DNA from: Bradyrhizobium liaoningense
Lineage (GTDB): Bacteria; Pseudomonadota; Alphaproteobacteria; Rhizobiales; Xanthobacteraceae
Direction of reading: 5' to 3'
Length of the DNA: 64,000 nucleotides
Assembly: GCF_018130785.1 (NCBI RefSeq)
Contig: NZ_JAFCJT010000014.1
Span: 1 to 64,000 of the forward strand
The translations under genes were made by a program, and so were the position numbers. Positions 41,403 through 50,700 of this stretch are shown in pieces. Under the pieces are notes generated by a model that was given only the letters and a program-made list of their open reading frames with translations, ran no database searches and was not told the origin of the DNA. Within the stretch, counting starts at the first letter, position 1. Every line of letters starts with the position of its first letter.

Positions 41403-42428
41403 GTGAAAGCCGTCCATACCGAACTGCATCGCAGCCACGATCCGCAATTCTTCCTGGTTCGCGGCGTCGTCAAGCGCACCACCGAGCAGCCCGAGCGCGC
41501 CGACCGCCTGCTCAAGGGGTTGAAGGACGGCAAGCATCAACTGGTCGAGCCGACTAAGTTCGGGCAGGGGCCCCGCGCGCGCATTCACAGCCCGGAATAT
41601 CTGTCGTTCCTCAGCGAGGCCTGGGACGCCTGGACTGCGCTCGGCGATTCCGGCCCGGAGATGATCGGCAACATCCATCCCGTGCGCCACGCTGCGACCT
41701 ATCCCACCCACATCGTCGGCAAGCTCGGCTGGCACACTGCCGATACCGCGGCGCCCATCGGCCCCGGCACCTGGGCCGCGGTGTGCGCCGCGACGGACGT
41801 GGCGGTGACCGCCGCGCAGATGGTGATGGACGGCGAGGATGCGACCTATGCGCTCTGCCGCCCGCCCGGCCATCACGCCTACCGCGACATGGCCGGCGGT
41901 TTCTGTTTCCTCAACAACAGCGCGATCGCCGCGGCGCATCTGCGACTGAAGCATGAGCGCGTCGTGATCCTGGACGTCGACGTCCATCACGGCAACGGCA
42001 CGCAAGGAATCTTCTACGCACGCCCTGACGTCTACACTGTCTCGATCCACGCCGATCCCATCGCGTACTATCCTTATGTGTGGGGCTACGCGCATGAGCG
42101 CGGCGAAGGACCCGGCCTCGGCGCCAATCTCAACATCCCCCTGGCCATCGGCACCGGCGATGACGGCTACATCCAGGCGATGGACGTCGCGCGCAAGGCA
42201 ATCGAATCCTTTGCACCCGGCGCCCTCGTCATCGCACTCGGCCTCGACGCCTCGGAGCACGATCCGCTCAAGGGGCTGGCCGTCACCACGCCGGGCTTCC
42301 GCCGCATCGGCCAGGCCATCGCGAAGCTGGGCCTGCCGACCGTGTTCGTGCAGGAGGGCGGCTATCTCTCCGATATTCTGGGCGCGAACCTGACCTCGGT
42401 GCTGGCCGGATTCGAAGAGGCGCGGTGA
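41403..42428 (+). CDS. Histone deacetylase-family acetylpolyamine amidohydrolase
   Basis: The protein has 341 residues and starts at GTG 41403. The class II-like HDAC fold is recognised by RPPGHHAYRDMAGGFCFLNNSAIAA near 155, the metal site DVDVHHGNGTQ near 192 and DASEHDPLKGLA near 283. The loop YPYVWGYAHERGEGPG fits the acetylpolyamine-hydrolase branch rather than acetoin-utilisation AcuC. It would remove acetyl groups from acetylated polyamines or similar amides. It is followed by a repeat and the convergent LLM gene. It is one of several polyamine-linked genes in the window. Confidence 0.9.
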   Translation: MKAVHTELHRSHDPQFFLVRGVVKRTTEQPERADRLLKGLKDGKHQLVEPTKFGQGPRARIHSPEYLSFLSEAWDAWTALGDSGPEMIGNIHPVRHAATYPTHIVGKLGWHTADTAAPIGPGTWAAVCAATDVAVTAAQMVMDGEDATYALCRPPGHHAYRDMAGGFCFLNNSAIAAAHLRLKHERVVILDVDVHHGNGTQGIFYARPDVYTVSIHADPIAYYPYVWGYAHERGEGPGLGANLNIPLAIGTGDDGYIQAMDVARKAIESFAPGALVIALGLDASEHDPLKGLAVTTPGFRRIGQAIAKLGLPTVFVQEGGYLSDILGANLTSVLAGFEEAR

Positions 42429-42438
42429 GGGCCTTTCG

Positions 42439-42462
42439 CCTCTCCCCGCAAGCGGGGAGAGG
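42439..42462. repeat. Intergenic hairpin repeat (CCTCTCCCCGC type)
   Basis: CCTCTCCCCGC (42439-42449) and GCGGGGAGAGG (42452-42462) form a perfect 11-base stem with an AA loop, between convergent genes. The same block is frequent in Bradyrhizobium intergenic DNA, from memory. Confidence 0.75.
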
Positions 42463-42476
42463 GAGACGAGGCATCT

Positions 42477-43457
42477 TCAAAACATCCCGCTCGCCGCGAG
42501 GGCCTTGCAGACGTGCTGCATCTCGGCCTGGTCGGCGACCATGTCGAGCATGATCGTGGTCAGGCCCTTCGCGGCAAAATCCTTCAGCTTCGCGCCGATC
42601 TCGGCATAGCTGCCGACGAGATAGGGGCAGTCGGCCTGGAAGGTGAGGTACGGCAGCAGCCAGTAGCCATTGTCCGCGAGCTCGCCGCTCTGGCCGTCAT
42701 AGAGCCGCCGCTTCCAAACGGAGTCGCTGTTCTCCACGGTGAGCGCGAGCAACTCGCGGTCATCCGGGTTGTCGGGGAAGCGTGCCTTCGCGGCCTGTCG
42801 CGCTTCCTCACGGCTCTCGCGGGCGAAGATGCCAAAGTTCATTCCGGGCGCATCGAGACCGCGATCGAGATCGGGCGGCAGCATCTGCATCCTGATGCAG
42901 CCGGTGTCCTTCGCCACGCGCTGCGCCGCCTCCGATTGGCCCGCGACCAGGAATTCCGGCATCAGCTCCGCCGGCAGGCGCGGGCGAAGTTGCAGATGGT
43001 GCGCGCGGTAGAACCGGCCCTCGAAATTCACCGGGCGGGGGCTTTCCAGCAATTGGCGCATCAGCGCGACGAATTCGCCGAGCCGGATATAGCGGTCGGC
43101 ATGCGACTGCTCGTCGCCCAGCCCCTGCAGATCGCTGACCGCGGTCCCCGTGATCATGTTGAGATAGACCTTGCGGCCGTGGAGCTGCGCAAAGGACGTG
43201 ACGAATTTTGCCGCGGTGAACGGGTGCATGTAGATGGGGTTGACCGCGATCAGCGGCGAGCTTCGCGTCGTCTCACCCATGATGTGCTGGGCCATCGCCC
43301 AGGGCTCGACGAACACGTCGTTGCCTTCGAACAGCAGGATGCCTTCGAAGCCGTTGCGGTCGGCGAACCGCGCCACCCGCATCAGCTCGCCGACATATTT
43401 TTTGGGATCGCGGTTGCGCGAGATCGCTGGAAAGACGCGCAGCCGCGGCGGCGTCAT
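42477..43457 (-). CDS. LLM-class flavin-dependent monooxygenase (SsuD-like)
   Basis: The protein has 326 residues of the bacterial luciferase-like family. Family features are a TIM-barrel pattern with FPAISRNRDPKKYVGEL near the start, NPIYMHPFTAAKFVTSFAQLHGRKVYLNMITGT near 95-125 and PEFLVAGQSEAAQRVAKDTG near 190. It would use reduced FMN and oxygen to oxidise a small substrate, or an NRPS-bound intermediate. It overlaps the phosphopantetheinyl transferase gene by four bases, so the two are in one transcript, and the NRPS lies upstream on the same strand. The LLM/PPTase/NRPS set suggests a tailoring role. The direct substrate is unknown. Confidence 0.88.
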   Translation of the reverse strand: MTPPRLRVFPAISRNRDPKKYVGELMRVARFADRNGFEGILLFEGNDVFVEPWAMAQHIMGETTRSSPLIAVNPIYMHPFTAAKFVTSFAQLHGRKVYLNMITGTAVSDLQGLGDEQSHADRYIRLGEFVALMRQLLESPRPVNFEGRFYRAHHLQLRPRLPAELMPEFLVAGQSEAAQRVAKDTGCIRMQMLPPDLDRGLDAPGMNFGIFARESREEARQAAKARFPDNPDDRELLALTVENSDSVWKRRLYDGQSGELADNGYWLLPYLTFQADCPYLVGSYAEIGAKLKDFAAKGLTTIMLDMVADQAEMQHVCKALAASGMF

Positions 43458-44218
43458 TCAGCCGCTTCCTGGAAGGGCCAGGCATTGCGGGTGATGGGAA
43501 GGCCGCCGTCCGCACGGGAGCCGTCGGCGATCGCGAGGCGATGCGAAGGCGACGGCGAACACAGCGAGAATCGCCAGCCCGACGGATCGTCGGCGATATC
43601 GGGCTTGAAGCTGATCTCGATGGCCTCGTGCGACACCTGCATCGCAAAGGCGTCGAGCGGCAGATTGAGCCCAAAGCCCCTGGCCTTCAGATAGGCCTCC
43701 TTGAGCGTCCAGTAGTCGAAGAAGCGCTCGATCGCAGCGGGCTCGGGCAGTCCGCGCAACGTTTCGACCTCCTCCGGCGCAAAGAAGCGAAGCGCGGTGG
43801 ACAGTGGCGCGACGCGCCGTGACACGGTTTCGACGTCGACGCCGACGGTCTCATGCCGGGACACGACGCAGGCAACGCAGCCATCGGCATGGGACAGGCT
43901 GAAATGCAGCGCAGTCGAGGTTGCGGGCGCTGCGACAAACGGCCGCCCGTAGCGGCCAGCCCCGAACGACCAGTCGGAGGGCGCGACGTTGGGGGCAACC
44001 TGCGACAGCGCCAGGCGCAGCATCGCGTGCGCGAAGATATATTGCCGCCGATGCCGCTCGAACATGAAGCGGTCGGCGCGGATCCGTTCGTCGACCGAGA
44101 GCAGACGCCGGCACGCATCGACTGCGCCCGGCGCGTCAATGGTCTCGATCAGTCCGACAAACAGTTCAATTCTGTCGTCTGCCATCAATTGCGCCCATGG
44201 CGTCATGGCGGAGGCCAA
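43454..44218 (-). CDS. 4'-phosphopantetheinyl transferase, Sfp type
   Basis: The protein has 254 residues, Sfp length. Conserved regions are visible: RFMFERHRRQYIFAHAMLR near 50-70, HFSLSHADGCVACVVSRHETVGVDVET near 103-130 with the catalytic Asp residues, and FFDYWTLKEAYLKARGFGL near 163-183 (the WxxKEA motif). It transfers phosphopantetheine from CoA to Ser of carrier domains. Its natural partner in the window is the two-carrier NRPS on the same strand. It ends with an overlap into the LLM gene, so activation and tailoring appear linked. Confidence 0.93.
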   Translation of the reverse strand: MASAMTPWAQLMADDRIELFVGLIETIDAPGAVDACRRLLSVDERIRADRFMFERHRRQYIFAHAMLRLALSQVAPNVAPSDWSFGAGRYGRPFVAAPATSTALHFSLSHADGCVACVVSRHETVGVDVETVSRRVAPLSTALRFFAPEEVETLRGLPEPAAIERFFDYWTLKEAYLKARGFGLNLPLDAFAMQVSHEAIEISFKPDIADDPSGWRFSLCSPSPSHRLAIADGSRADGGLPITRNAWPFQEAAE

Positions 44219-44419
44219 GTCTCCGACCCTGACGGAAGAATCAACTGAACAAGAAGCAACTGAGCGGACCGCTTCTAACGGTCCACCCGGGCAATTTCTT
44301 GTCGATTTGCAGGCCGGTTTACAGGCGCAAGCTTGTGCGAGACCCCAACTCGACGAGCGAGCGGCCCGGATCCGGAAAGTGAAGTCTGAAGAATCGTGCG
44401 GCGTCCCGGCCGACGAACC

Positions 44420-44590
44420 TTACTTCTTCTTCTTCTTGGCTTTCTTCGCTCCGCCCAGCATCGAAAGGCTGGCATCGACATCCTTGAGCGCGGACTGGAG
44501 CTTCTTCTTCTCGGCGCCCAGCAGCTTTTGCAGGGCCTTGCGATCCTTGTCGCTCAACGAGGTGCCCTTGGTAAATTTGATGAAACCCAT
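44420..44590 (-). CDS. Lys-rich 56-residue protein between NRPS and PPTase genes
   Basis: The frame from ATG 44590 to TAA 44420 has a strong ribosome site (GGGGAG, 6 bases before ATG). It begins MGFIKFTKGTSLSDKDRKAL, continues with a charged helix (QKLLGAEKKKLQSALKDVDA) and ends in a basic KKAKKKKKK-like tail. It has no Cys, no Trp and no membrane span. It is not an MbtH protein, which has conserved Trp and Pro residues and a different length. The Lys tail suggests binding to nucleic acid, phospholipid or acidic protein. It lies on the same strand as the NRPS and PPTase genes. Confidence 0.6.
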   Translation of the reverse strand: MGFIKFTKGTSLSDKDRKALQKLLGAEKKKLQSALKDVDASLSMLGGAKKAKKKKK

Positions 44591-44731
44591 AACAAACTCC
44601 CCGGTTGAAAATAATCGTCCAAATCAAATCGACAGAATAATCTTGCGCGCTGGCGCCAAATAATCAAGCTGCAACTTGGTCATTCACAGCTTTGGCGAGT
44701 GAACCTGTGTTCTCCCGTCCCGTACAGCCGG

Positions 44732-47700
44732 TCATGCCGCCCTGCGAGCGAGTAATCGGCCGAGCGGCGTGTTGGGTTGGGCGACGGCCGCCTCCAGCAG
44801 CGCAACGAGATGCGCCATCCACTCACCGACCCTGCGGCCATCCAGCAGCTCGCTCTTGTAATTGCATGAGCCGGTGATTCCGGTGGGGCGTTCCTTGAGC
44901 ATCAGCGATAGCCAGGTCTGGTCGATCGGCAGCACCGGCTGGCCTTCACGCGCGATTCGGCCGATCGATTCCATCGTGACGTCGGGCAGATCGAGCGGCT
45001 GGCGCAGTGGATTTTGCAGGGTGAAATAGACCTGGAGCAGCGAGGCCGGATCGATCCCCTCCTGCTCCAGATGGTCGGCCAGGATGTTGAACGGCAGCTC
45101 CTGGCGCGCGTGCGCGTCGAGCACGCTCTGGCGCACCCGGGCCAGGGCTTGCGCGAACGACAGCTCCGTCGTGATTCGGGTCCGGACGATCACCGTGTTC
45201 TCGAACGGGCCGACGACCCGGTCGGTATCCGGCTGGGCGCGATTGGCCATGGCGGTGGCGACCGAAATGTCGTTGCGGCCGCTCTGCGCCAGCAGCAGGG
45301 CTTTCAGGCCGGTGAGAAGGCACATGAACAGCGTGCTGTTATGCCGGCCGGCAAATGCCGTGAGCCGTCTGATCAGCTCGTGATCGAGGCTGACGGGGCA
45401 ATAGCCGGTGGACGCGCCGGCGCTTGCTTCACCGTCGAAGACGGGGGCCGCGCCGCGCAGATTCTCGGTCCAGTCGGCGGCCTGGCGGCGGGCGGCGTCG
45501 GTGCCGCACCACCAGCGCTGCCAGCGGGCGACGTCCGAAAAGGCGAGCGGCAGTTTCGGCAGCGGCACGGACGGACGTCCGGCCAGCGCCGCATAGCGGT
45601 TGGACAGCTCCTCGAACAGCACACCGATCGACCAGCCGTCGGCAACGGCATGATGCAGCGTCAGCAGCAGCACATGGTCGTCGGCATGAAGCCGCAACAG
45701 CCGCGCCCGCAACAGCGGCGGCCGCGCGGTGTCGAACGGGGCGTAGGTCTCCTGCTCGATCAGGAGATCGATCTTCCTGAGTTCGAGGGCTTTGCGCCGC
45801 CTGTTGTTGTGGGGACGTCCGTCGCCGATGATCTCGACGGTGAGGACCGGTCCGAGTTCGTCGGGTGTGGCGATGCGGCTGACGGGCTCTTCGCCGCTGC
45901 GGCCGAACCCGGTCCGCAGCGACTCATGGCGGCGCACGATGTCGCCGAACGCCTGCGCGAGGGTGGCCGGATCGAGTGGGCCCTGGAGGCGGAAGGCAAA
46001 GGGAAGGTTGAACAGCGGCAAGCCCGGCAGGTGCTGCTCGATCCGCATCATCTGGTCCTGCGCGATCGAGAGCGTTGCAAGCCCGCTTTCAGCCAGCCTC
46101 GTTTCAGTCAGCTTTGGCATGCCCGTTGCCGACTTGCGCGGCTTTGCCGCCACGGCCTCGTCAACCCGCCGGGCGAGTCCTTCGATCGTCGGGGCCTCGA
46201 AGATGGTCTTGATCGGCAGCGACACGCCGAGCGCACGGGCGACGCGCGCCATCGCCTGGCCCGCCAGCAGCGAATGGCCGCCGAGATCGAAGAAATTATC
46301 GGTCACGCCAAGGCTCTCGACCTTCAGCAAATCGACCCAGATGTCCGAGAGCACTTTTTCGGTGAAGCGTCGCGCCGGCACGGCGGCGTCCGGCCCGGAG
46401 ACGTCCTGCTGCGCGGGCGCCAGCAGCGCCGACCTGTCGATCTTGCCATGGGCATTGAGCGGCACCTGGTCCAGGAACAGGAATGCGGACGGGATCGCAT
46501 GGCCCGGCAGCCGGCTCTTCAGGAATTCGCGCAGCTCGCTGGCGCTGCTCTGGCTGCCGGCCCTTGCGACGATATGGGCGATCAGCCTGACATCGCCGCT
46601 CGCCTCGCGGCGCGGCTCGACGATGCCGGTGCGCACACCCGGATGATCGGCAAGCGCGTTCTCGACCTCCTTGAGCTCGATACGGTAGCCGCGGACCTTG
46701 ACCTGATGGTCGGCCCGGCCGAGGCATTCGATCGTGCCATCGGCGCGGCGGCGGGCGAGGTCGCCGGTCCGGTACAGCCGGCTGCCGGCCTGGCGCGAGA
46801 ACGGATCGGGGATGAAGCGCTCCCGGCTTTGTGCGGGATCGTTGATGTAGCCACGGCCGACACCGGCGCCGCCGATGCAGAGCTCCCCGGTCACGCCGAC
46901 CGGTTGCGGCTGAAGGCTTTGATCGAGCACATGGAGCTGGGTGTTGGGCAGGGCCGCGCCGACCGGGACGTTGCTCGTCGCCGCCGCCGGCGCTTTGGTC
47001 AGGCGATGCAGCGAAACGTCGTCGGAACATTCCGACGCGCCATAGGCGTTGATCAGCGGCACCTTCGGGCAGCGGGCGAGCCAGGCGTTGCAGAGGTCGA
47101 CGGCCAGCGGTTCTCCGGTCGAGATCAGGAGGCGCAGCCTTGCGAAGGCGCGCTGGACCTGTGCCTCGTCCATGCGATCGAGGATCACGCGCAACAGCGA
47201 AGGCACGATCTCGAGCACCGTGATGCCCTCGCGCTCGATCTCCCGTGCGAGCAGGATCGTGTCCTGCGCGATCGCGTTGGCGCAGATGTGCACCCGCGCG
47301 CCGACCATCGGACCAGCGAAGAACTGCCAGACCGAGATGACAAAGCTCTGCGGCGCGGTCTGCGCGATCACATCCCTGGCCGACAGCCCGAGCTCGGAGA
47401 TTAGCGACGCCAGATGGTTCGACAGCCCGCGCTGCTCGATCATCACGCCCTTCGGTGCGCCGGAGGAGCCGGACGTATAGATGAGATAGGCGAGGCTCGC
47501 GGCTGCGCGCCGCGCGGTGCGGGCCGGCCTGGTCGCCCCTGGCGTGAGCGCGTCGTCGAGCTCGGCCACATGGATGCGCTCGACCAGCGGTTCGAGCAGC
47601 GCCTCGACCATGGATGACTGCGCGCGCCCGGTCAGCAGCATGCGGGCGCAGCTCGATCCCAAAATGGTCGCGAGCCGTGCCGGCGGCTGGTCGGGGTCGA

Positions 47701-50700
47701 GATTGAGGAAGGCCGCGCCGACGCGCTGCACTCCGATCATTGCGGCGAGCAGGTCGGGTCCACGGTCCGCAAGCAAGGCGACCACGCTTTCGGTGCCGAC
47801 GCCTTCGCGAGCGAGCCAGCGTGCGGCCGCCTGGCTGCGGCGAGCAAGCTCGCGATAGGTCAGGGTGGTGCGGCCGTCCGACACCGCAATCGCGTTCGGC
47901 GTCTTCTTCGCCTGGCGGTCGAAGCGTTCGCTTAAATTGCCTCGCGCAGTGAAATTGGCCGCCACGCCCTGGCCTTTCGCCAGCAACTGCCGGCGTTCGG
48001 CCTCCGTCAGGAGCGGCAGGCGCGAGACGCGCTGCTCCGGATTGGCGATCACGGCCTTGAGCAGGGTCTTGAACTGAGCGGCCATGGCTTCGATGGTCGC
48101 CGCGTCGAACAGATCGGTGGCGTATTCGAAGAAGCCGGTGAAGCGGCCGTCGGCCTCGACCAGTTCGAGTGTGATGTCGAAGCGCGCGACTTTCGGGTCG
48201 ACCTCGAGCCGCCGCGTCGACAGGCCGGGGAAACGCGCCGCCTCTATCGAGGCGTTCTGGAGAATGAACATGATCCGGAAAAGCGGATTGCCGTCGCTCC
48301 GGCGCGCGATCTGGAGCGCGCGCAGCACCTCCTCGATCGGGAGGTCCTGGTTGCGATAGGCATCCAGCGTGACCTGCCGCACCCGCCGCAACATTTCGCC
48401 AAAACTCGGATCGCCGCCAAAATCGTTGCGCAGGATCAGGGTGTTGGCGAACAGCCCGATCAGTCGCTCGCTCTCGATCTGGTTGCGGTTGGCGATCAGC
48501 GATCCCGTCGCGACATCCTCGTGTCCAGTGTGGCGGAACAGCAGGCACTGGAAAGCCGCGAGCAGCGTCATGAATGGCGTGACGCCCTGGTCCTGGCTCA
48601 GGGCTCTCAAATCAGCCGACAGCGTCTTGGAGAATTCGAGATAGTGACGGGCGCCGTGACCGCTCCAGATCTCCGGCCTTGGCCGGTCGGTCCGCAGCGG
48701 CAGCGTGGTGACGACGTCGAGCTGCGCCCGCCAGTAGTCGAGCTGCTCCTTCGCCGCCGGCGTCTTTGCCCAGCTCTGCTGCCACAGTGCAAAGTCGCGA
48801 TACTGGAAGGCGGGCGGCGGCAGTGTCGCCGCGCTCGTCTTGCGCGCGGCGGCATAATGGGCGGCAAGCTCCTCCCAGAACAGCCGCTGCGACCAGCCGT
48901 CGGTGACGAGGTGATGGACGTTGACCACCAGCGCGTGGCTGGATTTGTCGAACGACAGCAGGGTGACCTTCAGCGGCGGCTCGCGCGCCAGATCGAACGG
49001 ATATTGCGCGAGCTCGAGCGCCTCGCGCCGGATGATTGCGGCCCGCTTGTCCGCCGCGCAGGGCTTGAGCTTGATCCGCTCGAATCGCGGAGGTGATTGC
49101 AGCACAAGTTGCGCCGGCTCGCCCTGGCGCTCGATGAAGACCGAGCGCAGCGCCGCGTGGCGCGCGCAGATCGAGGCGAGGCTCGCAGAAAGCGCGGCGA
49201 CGTCGACCAGGCCCTTGAGAACAGCGACTTCGACGACGTTGTAATTGTAACGGGTCGGATCGAGCCGCGAGAGCACATACATCCGCTGCTGCTGGAACGA
49301 CAGCGGCGCGTCTGCTGCCGCTGCCTGGCGCCATGCGGGTAGCATCGTCTCGCGATGGGTTGTGGCGGTCTCGATCCGGGCCGCAAGCGCTGAGACCGTG
49401 GCGCAATCGAAGATGTCCTCGAACGAGAAGTCGACGTTGAAGCGTTCGCGCAGCCGCGAGCGCATCTGTGTCGCCGCGAGCGAATCCGCGCCGAGCGCAA
49501 AGACATCCTGATCGATGCCGACCTGCGGCAGCTCCAGCAAACCGGCCCAGATCCCCGCGAGCTGGGTCTCCAGCTCGTTGCGCGGCAATTGCGCTTCGTC
49601 GCCATGCTCCGCGGTTGCGATCAGATCGGCCAGCGCATTGCGCTTGACCTTGCCGCTCGCGCCTTTCGGCAGTGCGGCCACGCTGCGGATCAGGCTCGGC
49701 ACCTTGTAGGCCGCAAGGCGCTTTCGCGCGAACTGGCGCAGCTGGTCCGAGGTCGCCTCGGAATTCGCGCGCAACACCACGACGGCGGCGACGTTCTCGC
49801 CGAGCTTCTGGTGCGGGACGGCGAACACGCCGGCCTCCAGCACCGCCGGATGGCTGAGCAGGACCTCTTCGACCTCCAGGGGCGAGATCTTCTGTCCGCC
49901 GCGGTTGATGACGTCCTTGATGCGGCCGACGATGAAGAGATAGCCGTCAGCGTCGAGATAGCCGAGGTCGCCGGTCCGGAACCAGCCGTTGCGGAACGCG
50001 GCCCGCGTCGCCGCCTCGTCATTGTAATAGCCGCGCGTCATGTTCGGCCCGCGCAGCATGATCTCGCCATGCTCGCCGCTCGCAAGGGCGCGACCCGTCT
50101 CGTCCATGATCGCGATCTCGGGGCCGGCAGCGCAGCCGACCGATCCGACCTTGCGCAGCTCGAACGGATTCGCCGCGATCTGCGAGGCCGCTTCGGTCAT
50201 GCCGTAGGTTTCGAGCACGGGAACGCCGAACATCGCCTCCAGCCCGCTCAGGATCGCAGGCGCGAGCGAGGACGAGGCCGAGCGGATCACACGCAGCGAC
50301 GATGATCGGGCGCGGTCCGGGCTTGCCTCCGCTGCGGTGAGCAGCGCGCGATGGATGGTCGGCACCGCCGTGTACCAGGTCGGTCGCAGCTCCCGCATCC
50401 AGCCGAAGAAGGACAATGCGTCGAAACCGTTGGTGCAGATCACGCTGGAGCCCGCGGCCAGTGCCGTCAGCAGGCCGGAGATCAGACCATGGGCATGAAA
50501 CAGCGGCAGGGCGTTGAGAAGGCGATCGTGGGATGCGAGCGACAGCACGCGGCCGGCATTGTGCGCAGACAGGCACACATTGCGTTGCGTCAGCGGCACC
50601 ATTTTCGGCCGCGCCGCGGTGCCCGACGTCAGCAGGATGAATGCGTCGTCGTCGCCGTGCGAGGCGCCGCTGGTGTTCGCTGGCCCGAGCGCCGGGCCGA

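Noticed and set aside
44420..44590. MbtH-like protein for the NRPS
   Set aside because: No conserved Trp residues and a poly-Lys tail; it is not MbtH.
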